Below are positions 35,994 through 44,411 of a DNA stretch of 64,000 nucleotides, piece after piece. The stretch covers positions 3,224,001 through 3,288,000 of the forward strand of contig NZ_CP042596.1 of the NCBI RefSeq assembly GCF_009914315.1. Direction: 5' to 3'. The stretch comes from Granulicella sp. WH15. GTDB lineage: Bacteria > Acidobacteriota > Terriglobia > Terriglobales > Acidobacteriaceae. Positions within the stretch are counted from its first letter, which is position 1. The number at the start of each line of letters is the position of its first letter. Both the position numbers and the translations under genes were made by a program. The notes under the pieces are model-generated. The model was not told the DNA's origin, searched no databases, and was given only the letters and a program-made list of their open reading frames with translations.

Positions 35994-37243
35994 TTATCAT
36001 CTACCACGAGTATCTGTAAGCACAGCGGCCGCTCCAACATGCAGTCCAGCTTCGCAATCGACTCCACCGCCCGCTCGATCACCGAGGTCAAGCTCGGCTC
36101 GGTCGTCACCACAAACGCCAGCCGGTGCTTGGGATATCCTGGCCGTTGCAGCAGCGAGTCGATGTTCGCCCCTACCTCCGCCAGCGCGCCCGCAATCGCC
36201 GAGACGATCCCCGGCTTGTCGTCCACGATGAACCGCAGATAGTGCGGCGCCACCAGGTCGCCGTTCACCTTCTTCGGCGTCACCGGCAGCTTCACGTTGG
36301 TGCAGCCCTGCGAGACCGCCAACAGATCGCTGATTACGGCCACCGCCGTCGCATCTCCGCCCGCGCCGTGGCCCGAGAAGACCACATCGCCGTTGAACCG
36401 GCCCTTCACGACCACCATATTCTGAGTCCCATGCGACCACGCCAGCGGCGAGATCCTCGGCACCAGCATCGGCCCCACTCGCGCATGAACGCCGTTGCCG
36501 TCCACCTCCACCCGCGATACCTGGCGGATAGTGCAGTTCAGCTCCTTCGCATAAGCAAAGTCCACCGCATCGACAGAGGCAATCGTCTGGGTCGAGACCT
36601 CATCCGGGTTCAGCTCCGCGTGCATCCCGATCCGCGCCAGAATGCACAGCTTCGCCCGCGCGTCATAGCCGTCCACATCGGCACTCGGATCGACCTCGGC
36701 ATACCCCAGCGCCTGCGCGTCGGCCAGCACACCCGCGTAGCCGTCGCCCGCCTCCATCCGGCTCAGGATGTAGTTGCACGTCCCGTTCAGGATGCCGCTG
36801 ATCCGCGTCACCTCGTCGCCGCCCAGCCCCTGCAGCATCCCCGGAATGACGGGCACGCCGCCCGCCACCGCAGCCCCATGCAATAGCTGCACCCCACGCT
36901 CCGCAGCCAGTGCCAGCAGCTCCGTGCCGCGATAGGCGATCAACTGCTTATTGGCCGTCACGACAGATTTTCCCGAAGCGAGCGCCCGCGTAATCCAATC
37001 ACCCGCAGGCTCCAGCCCTCCGATCAGCTCGACCACAATCTCGGCATCGGAGTTCAACACATCCTCGATGTCCTCGGTCCAGACCACGCCCGTGGGCACA
37101 AACCGCGCCTCGAGCGAGGCCTTCTTGCGCGCGATCCGGCGGTTATACACATGCGTCAGCTCCAACCCCGGTAGCTGCAACGCCTGCAAAACCTTCGCCA
37201 CCGAGCTACCAACCGTCCCAAACCCAACCAAAGCAACCTTCAT
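35975..37243 (-). CDS. hom: Homoserine dehydrogenase
   Basis: NAD(P)H-dependent reduction of aspartate semialdehyde to homoserine, for threonine and methionine synthesis. 422 residues: the Rossmann motif GFGTVGSSVAKVL at 7-19, NKQLIAYRG, the catalytic-domain signature YAEVDPSADVDGYDARAKLCILARI with the conserved Lys, and a C-terminal ACT domain (FIVDDKPGIVSAIAGALAEVGANIDSLLQ) for allosteric control. It is followed by efpL; the two are separated by a 25-base spacer that belongs to a tandem duplication. Confidence 0.96.
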   Translation of the reverse strand: MKVALVGFGTVGSSVAKVLQALQLPGLELTHVYNRRIARKKASLEARFVPTGVVWTEDIEDVLNSDAEIVVELIGGLEPAGDWITRALASGKSVVTANKQLIAYRGTELLALAAERGVQLLHGAAVAGGVPVIPGMLQGLGGDEVTRISGILNGTCNYILSRMEAGDGYAGVLADAQALGYAEVDPSADVDGYDARAKLCILARIGMHAELNPDEVSTQTIASVDAVDFAYAKELNCTIRQVSRVEVDGNGVHARVGPMLVPRISPLAWSHGTQNMVVVKGRFNGDVVFSGHGAGGDATAVAVISDLLAVSQGCTNVKLPVTPKKVNGDLVAPHYLRFIVDDKPGIVSAIAGALAEVGANIDSLLQRPGYPKHRLAFVVTTEPSLTSVIERAVESIAKLDCMLERPLCLQILVVDDKDEETA

Positions 37244-37322
37244 CGTTATTCCTGTCTTGAAGTTCCTGAACCTGAAATTGTCGAAAGGGATACGGCCCTA
37301 ACCACCCAAAGCCGCCAAGCCT

Positions 37323-37796
37323 TCAATACTCGATCTTTCCCGCCTGCTCCCGCCAGCGGTCGAAGCTCACCCGAGCCTCATCGCGCAGCAGGCACGCACA
37401 CGGCAGCACCCGATCCTTCGGCTCCAGCCGCACCTGCTCATAAAAGTACGAGTCATCGAACCCGCCCTCGGCCGCGTCGCCGGCCGTGCTGCCGTAGAAG
37501 AGCGCGTCGCACCGCGCCCACAGGATCGCCGCCAGGCACATCGGGCAGGGCTCGCAGCTCGAGTAGATCGTGCATCCGCTCAGCTCGAACGTCCCCAGCG
37601 CCGCGCAGGCATTGCGGATCGCTGTCACCTCCGCATGAGCCGTGGGGTCGTTGGTCGCGGTCACCCGGTTCACCCCGGTCGCGATCACTTTGCCGTCGCG
37701 CACGATCACCGCGCCAAACGGCCCGCCCGCACCCGACGTCACATTCGTCGTGGCCAGGTCAATCGCCTGCCTCATGTATTCCTTATGAGCGTCCAC
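37323..37796 (-). CDS. guaD: Guanine deaminase (cytidine-deaminase-like fold)
   Basis: 157-residue nucleoside deaminase-fold enzyme that converts guanine to xanthine. The zinc site is His54-Ala-Glu56 and Cys84-x2-Cys87 (SSCEPCPMCLAA). The tail FDDSYFYEQV and a final EY match bacterial GuaD rather than the tRNA deaminase TadA, which ends differently. It lies near a full urate degradation operon, which fits purine catabolism, although it is on the opposite strand from that operon. Xanthine dehydrogenase is not in the window. Confidence 0.88.
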   Translation of the reverse strand: MDAHKEYMRQAIDLATTNVTSGAGGPFGAVIVRDGKVIATGVNRVTATNDPTAHAEVTAIRNACAALGTFELSGCTIYSSCEPCPMCLAAILWARCDALFYGSTAGDAAEGGFDDSYFYEQVRLEPKDRVLPCACLLRDEARVSFDRWREQAGKIEY

Positions 37797-37930
37797 CCCA
37801 CCATGTTACCGGATTCCGTGCCCCGGCAGGCATCCCCCGCGAAGCAACGACCGCCCGGCAAATATCAGGCATCGGATAAAAGAGAGGTAAACTTTTGCCA
37901 GGTTGGGGAAGGACAAGCTGGGAGGACAGG

Positions 37931-39025
37931 ATGACTCAGCGCCGCGCATCTCTCTCGCAACTTCGCCGGTTGTTGCTCGGCGCAGCGATTCTGGCAGCCT
38001 GTGCTGTCTTGAGCCGCGCACAGACTGCACAAGACGAACCACCCCCGCTGGCCACCTTGCACGTCTATGAGGGTCTCGTTCAGGTGCCCACTCTGGTGCT
38101 GAGCGACAACCGCCTTCCGCTAAAACCGATTCCCCAGGATCGCTTCTCCATGAGCCTGGACTCCGGACCGAAGTTCCAGCCGACGCACGTTCGGCTGGAG
38201 GGAGACGACCCCATCGCGCTGGCGATCGTGCTGGACGTAACCGGCGCCGAAGACCACCTGCTGCCGACGATGGATGCGGCCATCGCCCAACTGGCTCCGC
38301 GGTGGCTTCACCCGCAAGACAGCATCACGATCTATACGCTGGGCTGCACGCTCAAGCGAACCTTTCTCAACGCACCCGCCGACGCCGACACGATGAAGCG
38401 CGGAGTCGACCATGTGCTCCAAATCGCGCGGCTCGAGCAAAAAGAAAAGGGGGCCGAATGTGAGCACACGCCGCGTACGTGGAGCGCGCTGGGATACGTG
38501 ATACGCGAGCTGCACGGGACACCGGGACGCCGCGTAATTCTGGCAGTGACCGATGGCCACGACAAGGGGAGCGACCGTCCATGGAGAGAGCTGAAGAGTC
38601 TCGCGCAGCAGGAAGGAGTTGCCATCTTTGGGATGACCGAGCGGGTCATAATAAGGGAACCTTACGGGGGAGTGCGGGTAACGGCGGGCGGCAGAACATC
38701 GGAAGACCCGTTTCTGAACGTGTGCGAGTTGAGCGGCGGGATGATCCTGTCGACGACCGGCGCCCAGCTTCCCTTCGACCTGAAGCAGTTTGTCGATCTG
38801 CTGCGCGGGCGCTATATCGTGGAGTTTCCGCTGGCCCAGCATACCGCACCGGGCGAACACGGAATCATGGTGTGGGTCGCGCACACCGATGCGTTCATCC
38901 GGCCTGCGGGAGTCTCCGTTAGGATGCCAGACCCGAAGCTTCTTGCCGATCCTTTAAGCCTGCCGAATGACCCTCAAAAGGAGCCGCCAATGGGAACGCG
39001 CCGGGTGCTGAAGCCTTCGCAGTAA
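37931..39025 (+). CDS. Exported von Willebrand A-like protein with degenerate metal site
   Basis: 364-residue exported protein: signal peptide (RRLLLGAAILAACAVLSRAQ), then a VWA-like domain of the type frequent in acidobacteria. The metal-binding DxSxS motif is altered to LDVTGAED, though the DGHDKGSDRPWRELKSLAQQEGVAIF later strand is recognisable. The C-terminal 60 residues are charged and unstructured. The start at 37931 has GGAGG five bases upstream. Placed between guaD and allB, but a role in purine metabolism is not evident; it may bind a surface partner. Confidence 0.8.
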   Translation: MTQRRASLSQLRRLLLGAAILAACAVLSRAQTAQDEPPPLATLHVYEGLVQVPTLVLSDNRLPLKPIPQDRFSMSLDSGPKFQPTHVRLEGDDPIALAIVLDVTGAEDHLLPTMDAAIAQLAPRWLHPQDSITIYTLGCTLKRTFLNAPADADTMKRGVDHVLQIARLEQKEKGAECEHTPRTWSALGYVIRELHGTPGRRVILAVTDGHDKGSDRPWRELKSLAQQEGVAIFGMTERVIIREPYGGVRVTAGGRTSEDPFLNVCELSGGMILSTTGAQLPFDLKQFVDLLRGRYIVEFPLAQHTAPGEHGIMVWVAHTDAFIRPAGVSVRMPDPKLLADPLSLPNDPQKEPPMGTRRVLKPSQ

Positions 39026-39130
39026 CCGCAATAACCTTTCAGCAGCGATACTAGGTGCAACGACCACTCAAACCGCATGAGCCAGCAAATCTAAGACCTC
39101 CGGTCCGCCGTTCCCCAAGAAAACCTACCT

Positions 39131-40489
39131 ATGCCCGAAGCCTTCCTCTCCGACCGCATCGTCACCCCACAAGGCACCCGCCCCGGCGCGCTGCTGATCG
39201 AAGGCGAGCGCATCCGCGCCATCTGCAACACCGCCGAGATCCCCCCCGACGCCACCATTCATGACCACAAGACCCGAGCCATCCTCCCCGGTCTGGTCGA
39301 CACCCACGTCCACATCAACGAGCCCGGCCGCACCGAGTGGGAGGGCTTCCGCACGGCCACCCGCGCCGCCGCCGCAGGCGGCTACACGCTGCTCGTGGAC
39401 ATGCCCCTCAACTGCCTGCCCGAGACCACCACCGTCCCCCACCTCGAGGCCAAACGCGCCGCCGCTACCGGTCAGTGCCTCATCGACTGGGCCGCCTGGG
39501 GCGGAGCCGTCGCCGACAACCAGCTCGATCTCGAGCCGCTCGCCCAGGCCGGAGTTCCCGGCTTCAAGTGCTTCCTCATCTACCCCGGCTGCGACGGCTT
39601 CACCATGATCGACCGCCGCCAGCTCGAAGCCGCGCTCCCCCACATCGCCCGCACTGGCCTGCCGCTTCTCGTCCACGCCGAGCTGGCCGGGCCAATCGAA
39701 GCCGTCGCCCCCACGCTCATCGACCGCGACTGGACCCAATACTCCACCTACCTCGCCAGCCGCCCCGCCGCCGCCGAGCTGGAGGCCATCGACCTCCTCC
39801 TCCGCCTCTGCCGCCAGTACGGCTTCCGCCTGCACATCGTCCACCTCTCGACGGCCCTCGCGCTCCCCCTGCTCGCCGCCGCCAAAACCGAGGGCCTGCC
39901 CGTCACGGTCGAGACCTGCCCCCACTACCTCCACTTCGCCGCCGAAACCATCCCCGACGGAGCCACCCTGCACAAGTGCGCCCCGCCAATCCGCAGCGCG
40001 ACCAACCGCGAGCAGCTCTGGCAGGGCCTCGCCGACGGCACCATCGACCTGATCGCCACCGACCACTCCCCCTGTCCGCCTGAGATGAAGCGTCTCGATA
40101 CAGGCCGCTGGGACATGGCCTGGGGCGGCATCGCCAGCCTCTCGGTGGCCCTGCCGATCATCCATACCGAAGCCCGCAGACGCGGCTTCACACTCGACCA
40201 CATCGCCCGCTGGCTCTCTGCCGCACCGGCCCGGCTGGCGGGTTTTGAAACCGAAGTAGGCTCCCTGCTCCCCGGCCGCGAGGCCAGCTTCACCCTCTTC
40301 GACCCCGACACCACCCACACCATCACACCCGAAGACCTGCACTTCCGCCACCCCGTCTCCCCCTACGTCGGCGAGACCGTCACCGGCAAGGTCCACGCCA
40401 CCTACCTACGCGGCCAGCCTGTCTTCACAAACAACAGCTTCTCCTCCAGCATCAATGGACGGGAGAAGAAAGCACACCTCGGGGGCTAA
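39131..40489 (+). CDS. allB: Allantoinase
   Basis: Hydrolyses the hydantoin ring of allantoin to allantoate. 452 residues of the cyclic amidohydrolase fold with the metal motif DTHVHINEPGRTEWEGF, the Lys (GFKCFLIYPGCDGF) that is carboxylated to bridge two metals, HAELAGP, HLSTA and the late TDHSPCPPEMK. The purine genes follow on the same strand after a repeat-rich gap of 186 bases, so it may have its own promoter. Confidence 0.93.
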   Translation: MPEAFLSDRIVTPQGTRPGALLIEGERIRAICNTAEIPPDATIHDHKTRAILPGLVDTHVHINEPGRTEWEGFRTATRAAAAGGYTLLVDMPLNCLPETTTVPHLEAKRAAATGQCLIDWAAWGGAVADNQLDLEPLAQAGVPGFKCFLIYPGCDGFTMIDRRQLEAALPHIARTGLPLLVHAELAGPIEAVAPTLIDRDWTQYSTYLASRPAAAELEAIDLLLRLCRQYGFRLHIVHLSTALALPLLAAAKTEGLPVTVETCPHYLHFAAETIPDGATLHKCAPPIRSATNREQLWQGLADGTIDLIATDHSPCPPEMKRLDTGRWDMAWGGIASLSVALPIIHTEARRRGFTLDHIARWLSAAPARLAGFETEVGSLLPGREASFTLFDPDTTHTITPEDLHFRHPVSPYVGETVTGKVHATYLRGQPVFTNNSFSSSINGREKKAHLGG

Positions 40490-40540
40490 AGCCCGCATTT
40501 GTGACAGGTCTTGAATGTCCGGGCTAAAGCCCGGACCTAC
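40480..40540. repeat. Repeat family C hairpin, copy 2
   Basis: Hairpin GTCCGGGCT/AAGCCCGGAC, exact reverse complement of the copy at 23255-23280, with a related GGGCTAAAGCCC just upstream, overlapping the end of allB. Confidence 0.75.
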
Positions 40541-40548
40541 CTCAGATA

Positions 40549-40626
40549 CAACAGCAATGACAAAAGCGCCCTAACGCCGGGCGGGCGGTACTTCGTACGG
40601 TTTTGGACGCTTCGCGTTTTCTTTCC
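40549..40626 (+). repeat. Intergenic repeat family A, copy with GTAC/GTAC hairpin
   Basis: Full-length family A with hairpin GTAC-TTC-GTAC (40588-40598), a compensatory change relative to GCAC/GTGC, then GACGCTTCGCG and four T, directly following a family C element in the leader of uraD. Confidence 0.8.
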
Positions 40627-40675
40627 CCAACCCGTCACTGCACCTCTGCAAGACCTGCGATATCCTCACAACACC

Positions 40676-41188
40676 GTGCAAACAGAATCCAACCCGAGCG
40701 TTCTCGCCCGCTGGAACTCCCTCCCCCCAGCCGAAGCCGCCGAGTCCATCCTGCCCTGCTGCGGCTCGCACGCCTGGGCCGAAGCCCTCACCACCCACCG
40801 CCCCATCCCCGACCCCGTCCAACTCCTCCACCTCTCCGACCAGATCTGGCAATCCCTCCCACCCGAGGCCTGGCAGCAGGCCTTCGACAGCCACCCTCGC
40901 CTCGGCGAGCGCCACGCCAAAGCCGCCACCGCAACATCACTCACCTGGTCCAGCCAAGAGCAGTCCAAAGCCGAACCCACCGAAGCCCTCCGAGCCGCCA
41001 ACGCCCGCTACGAGGCCCGCTACGGCCGCATCTTCCTCCTCTGCGCCAACGGCCGCACCGCCCCCGAGATCCTCTCCGCCCTCGAGTCCCGCATCCACAA
41101 CGATCCCGAGACCGAGTGGCGCGAGTCCGGCGAACAGCAGCGCCAGATCACCCAGCTCCGCCTCAAACGCTGGCTAGGAGGCACCTAA
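40676..41188 (+). CDS. uraD: OHCU decarboxylase (2-oxo-4-hydroxy-4-carboxy-5-ureidoimidazoline decarboxylase)
   Basis: Last step that makes (S)-allantoin in the urate pathway. 170 residues from the GTG at 40676, because the longer frame runs through repeat family A. The diagnostic motifs HPRLGER, ATSLTWSSQEQ, ANARYEARYGRIFLLCANGRT and the C-terminal LESRIHNDPETEW are present. It is followed by uraH with a three-base gap. Confidence 0.93.
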   Translation: MQTESNPSVLARWNSLPPAEAAESILPCCGSHAWAEALTTHRPIPDPVQLLHLSDQIWQSLPPEAWQQAFDSHPRLGERHAKAATATSLTWSSQEQSKAEPTEALRAANARYEARYGRIFLLCANGRTAPEILSALESRIHNDPETEWRESGEQQRQITQLRLKRWLGGT

Positions 41189-41191
41189 AAC

Positions 41192-41530
41192 ATGGGCATC
41201 TCGACCCACATCCTCGACACCGCCACCGGCCGCCCCGCCGCCGGAGTCGCCCTCTCGCTCGCCCGCCGCGATAACGCCGTCTGGACCCCGCTCGCCCACG
41301 TCCACACCGACGTCGACGGCCGCGCCCGCCACCTGCTGCCCGACGACCCCGCCCCCACCCCGGCCATCTTCCGCCTGCGCTTCGAGACCGCCCCTTACTT
41401 CGCCGCACAAAACCTGCGCGGCCTCTATCCCTACATCGACATCGTCTTCGAGCTGGCCGACCCTGCCCAGCACTACCACATCCCCCTGCTCCTGACCCCC
41501 AACGGCTACACCACCTACCGAGGAAGCTGA
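41192..41530 (+). CDS. uraH: 5-hydroxyisourate hydrolase (transthyretin-like)
   Basis: Opens the ring of 5-hydroxyisourate, the unstable product of urate oxidase. 112 residues, with the transthyretin-family start MGISTHILDTATGRPAAGVAL and HTDVDGRARHLL, and the diagnostic C-terminal tetrapeptide region (YTTYRGS). It sits between uraD and uox, completing the three-enzyme urate to allantoin conversion. Confidence 0.96.
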   Translation: MGISTHILDTATGRPAAGVALSLARRDNAVWTPLAHVHTDVDGRARHLLPDDPAPTPAIFRLRFETAPYFAAQNLRGLYPYIDIVFELADPAQHYHIPLLLTPNGYTTYRGS

Positions 41531-41538
41531 GGAAGCCC

Positions 41539-42381
41539 ATGATCGAGCTGATCGACAATCGCTACGGCAAACACCGCGTCCGCCTGATGAAGGTCACCCG
41601 CCACCCCGAAGGCAACCGCGTCTTCGAGTGGACCGTCGAGGTCCTCCTCCGCGGCGACTTCGAGACAGCCCACACGCTCGGCGACAACTCGAAGATCCTC
41701 GCCACCGACACTATGAAGAACACGGTCTACTCCGTCGCCCGCAGCTCCCAGGCCACGACGATGGAGGAGTACGCCCGCGAGCTGATCGACTTCCTGCTGA
41801 GCCGCAACCCACAGGTCTCCTCCGCGCACGTCCGCATCCAGGGCCACCCCTGGCAGCGCCTCGAGTTCGAAGGCCAGCCCCACCCGGATTCTTTTATGCG
41901 CGGCTCCAATGAGGTCCAGACCACCAGCGTCGAGCGCCACCGCGACCAGCTCTTCGTCATCCACTCCGGCCTCTCCGGCCTGAACCTCCTCAAGACCGCC
42001 AACTCGGCCTTCTCCGGCTTCCTCCGCGACTCCCTGACCACCCTGCCCGAGACCGAAGACCGCGTCTTCGGCACCATCGTCGAGGCCGACTGGCACTACA
42101 CCGACACCACTGACTACGACCTGACCCGCGAGACCATCCGCACCCTCCTGCTCCGCACCTTCGCCGACCACAAGAGCAAGTCGGTCCAGCAGACCCTCTA
42201 CGCCATGGCCGAAGACGCCCTCAACGCCGTCCCCGCCATCGACGAGATCCACATCACCATGCCCAACAAGCACTGCCTGCTGGTCGATCTCTCCCGCTTC
42301 GGCCAGGACAACCCCAACGAGATCTTCGTCCCCACCGACGAGCCTCACGGCTACATCGAAGCCCGCCTGCGCCGCTCTTAA
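41539..42381 (+). CDS. Urate oxidase (cofactor-free uricase)
   Basis: Oxidises urate with O2 to 5-hydroxyisourate. 280 residues of the tunnelling-fold uricase: the catalytic Lys in MIELIDNRYGKHRVRLMKV, the Thr in LATDTMKNTVYS and DEIHITMPNKHCLLVDLS near the end are all as in the family. It carries no visible peroxisome signal, as expected for a bacterium. Its TAA is followed one base later by the allantoate amidohydrolase ATG, so the genes are coupled. Confidence 0.95.
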   Translation: MIELIDNRYGKHRVRLMKVTRHPEGNRVFEWTVEVLLRGDFETAHTLGDNSKILATDTMKNTVYSVARSSQATTMEEYARELIDFLLSRNPQVSSAHVRIQGHPWQRLEFEGQPHPDSFMRGSNEVQTTSVERHRDQLFVIHSGLSGLNLLKTANSAFSGFLRDSLTTLPETEDRVFGTIVEADWHYTDTTDYDLTRETIRTLLLRTFADHKSKSVQQTLYAMAEDALNAVPAIDEIHITMPNKHCLLVDLSRFGQDNPNEIFVPTDEPHGYIEARLRRS

Positions 42382-42382
42382 T

Positions 42383-43624
42383 ATGACCCATGAGAACAAA
42401 CTCGCCTTCGCAGCCCAGGCCGAGCAGATCATCGCCCGCTGCCGCGAGCTTGCGCGCATCACCGACGTCCCCGGCCAGACCAACCGCCAGTTCCTGACGC
42501 CCGCCACCCGCGAGGCCCACGCGCTGGTGCGGCGGTGGATGCTCGAGGCCGGGCTGCACGTCACCATCGACGCCGTGGGCAACCTGCACGCCATCCACCC
42601 CGGCACCGAGCACAAGCCGCGCCTCATCGTCGGCTCGCACCTCGACACCGTCGTCGACGCCGGAGCCTTCGACGGCCCGCTCGGCATCCTGATGGGCCTC
42701 TCGCTGATCGAGTCCGTCGACCCCGCCGAGCTCCCCTTCGCCATCGAGCTGATCGCCTTCTCGGAAGAAGAGGGCGTCCGCTTCCGCCACCCCTTCCTCG
42801 GCTCCCTCGCCCTCATCGGCGAGCCCGCCCCGCACACCCTCACCGACGCCGACGGCATCACGCTCGACGCCGCCATCGCCATCTTCGGCCACCAGCCCAC
42901 CGCACCCGCCGCGCTCGCTCCCAGCGCCTTCGCCTACCTCGAGTTTCACATCGAGCAGGGCCCGGTCCTCGAAGCCGAGTCGCGCCCCCTCGCAGCCGTC
43001 AGCACCATCGCGGGCCAGAGCCGCCTGAGCCTTACCTTCCACGGCCGCGCCAACCACGCCGGAGCCACGCCCATGCGCCTGCGCCACGACGCCCTGGCCG
43101 CCACCGCCCACTGGATCACGCTGGTAGAGGCCCACGCCCTCGCGCAGCCGGGGCTGGTCGCCACCGTCGGTTCCATCGAAGCCAAGCCCGGCCTAGGCAA
43201 CGTCATCCCCGGCCAGGTCACAGCGTCACTCGACCTGCGCCACGCCGACGACGCCGTGCGCCACGCCACGCTCGCAGTGCTCCTCGAAGCCGCCCAGCAC
43301 GCAGCCACCCGGCGCGGCGTCACCTGCACCGTGCAGCCGCTGGTCGATCAACCCGCTGTCCCCATGCACCCGCACCTCATCCACCTGCTGGTCGAGGCCG
43401 CCCGCATCAGCGGCTTCGACGCCTCCCCCATCCCCAGCGGCGCGGGCCACGACGCCATGATCCTCGCCCGCCGCATCCCCGCAGCGATGCTCTTTCTCCG
43501 CACCCCCGGCGGCCTCAGCCACCATCCCGACGAGGCCGTCCACGCCGCCGATGTTGAAGCCGCCCTCATCACCGGAGTAGCCTTCCTGAATAGTCTTTCT
43601 CCCACTGAGGTCGCACATGCATAA
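42383..43624 (+). CDS. Allantoate amidohydrolase (M20 family)
   Basis: Metal-dependent hydrolase of 413 residues that removes ammonia and CO2 from allantoate to give ureidoglycine. M20 signature motifs: GSHLDTVVDAGAFDGPLG (metal His and Asp), FSEEEGVRF (Glu ligand and base), FHIEQGPVLE, and HAGATPMRLRHDAL. Together with a second M20 gene at 44412 it could supply both amidohydrolase steps of the ureide pathway. The stop overlaps the start of the next gene by eight bases. Confidence 0.9.
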   Translation: MTHENKLAFAAQAEQIIARCRELARITDVPGQTNRQFLTPATREAHALVRRWMLEAGLHVTIDAVGNLHAIHPGTEHKPRLIVGSHLDTVVDAGAFDGPLGILMGLSLIESVDPAELPFAIELIAFSEEEGVRFRHPFLGSLALIGEPAPHTLTDADGITLDAAIAIFGHQPTAPAALAPSAFAYLEFHIEQGPVLEAESRPLAAVSTIAGQSRLSLTFHGRANHAGATPMRLRHDALAATAHWITLVEAHALAQPGLVATVGSIEAKPGLGNVIPGQVTASLDLRHADDAVRHATLAVLLEAAQHAATRRGVTCTVQPLVDQPAVPMHPHLIHLLVEAARISGFDASPIPSGAGHDAMILARRIPAAMLFLRTPGGLSHHPDEAVHAADVEAALITGVAFLNSLSPTEVAHA

Positions 43625-44396
43625 GCTCGGCCACACCCGCAGCGTCAACTCACGCGACCACCTGCTGCACACGCCGGATACCTTCATCCGCATCCCGCTG
43701 CCGTCGCTCGAAGGCGGCGTCGCCATCGTCCACACCTCGCCCGCCGGGGGCGCGGGGTTCACCCAGTACACCGTCGAGATGGAGGCCGGAAGCCGTCTCG
43801 GGCCGACCTCCAACCAGCGATTCGTCTACCTGCTCGATGGCTCGGCGAAGATTGTGCTGCATCAGGTTACAAATGTCGAAGAGCCGGGATTCCAGGTAAC
43901 TAAAAACGTTACACATGCTCTGACGCCCGGCAGCTACGCCTATCTGCCCGAAGATCTCGACGCCAGCCTGACCGCGCTCGAGCCTTCGCGCATCGCCATC
44001 CTCGAGAAGAGCTACGAGCCGCACCCCACCCTGCCTCCACCACCAGCCTTCTTCGGTCACGAGGCCGAAGCCCCCGCCTCAGCCCTGAACGGCGACCCCG
44101 ACCTCGAGGTCCGCACCCTCCTGCCCGACTCGCCCGCACACGACTTCGCCGTCAACACCATGACCTACCAGCCCGGCGCGGCGCTCCCCATGGTCGAGGT
44201 CCACATCATGGAGCACGGCCTGCTGATGCTCGCGGGCGGCGGCATCTACCGGCTCGGCGACCAGTGGTATCCGGTCACGGCGGGCGACTTCATCTGGATG
44301 GCCCCCTACTGCCCGCAGTGGTTCGGAGCCATCGGCAAGCAGCCCGCGAAGTACCTCATCTACAAAGACTTCAACCGCCATCCGCTAAGCTGGTAG
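43617..44396 (+). CDS. allE: (S)-ureidoglycine aminohydrolase
   Basis: Manganese-dependent bicupin that releases ammonia from ureidoglycine to give ureidoglycolate. 259 residues: MHKLGHTRSVNSRDHLLHTPDTF, the first cupin (SNQRFVYLLDGSAKIVLHQV), the second with MVEVHIMEHGLLMLAGGG and VTAGDFIWMAPYCPQWF, and the C-terminal KYLIYKDFNRHPL are all diagnostic. It overlaps the upstream gene and stands 15 bases before the next. Confidence 0.95.
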   Translation: MHKLGHTRSVNSRDHLLHTPDTFIRIPLPSLEGGVAIVHTSPAGGAGFTQYTVEMEAGSRLGPTSNQRFVYLLDGSAKIVLHQVTNVEEPGFQVTKNVTHALTPGSYAYLPEDLDASLTALEPSRIAILEKSYEPHPTLPPPPAFFGHEAEAPASALNGDPDLEVRTLLPDSPAHDFAVNTMTYQPGAALPMVEVHIMEHGLLMLAGGGIYRLGDQWYPVTAGDFIWMAPYCPQWFGAIGKQPAKYLIYKDFNRHPLSW

Positions 44397-44411
44397 CGCC
44401 ACGGAGCACCT

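Noticed and set aside
40511..40675. Upstream extension of uraD to 40511
   Set aside because: The extra residues are encoded by repeat family A and match nothing in the OHCU decarboxylase family; the GTG at 40676 is the better start.
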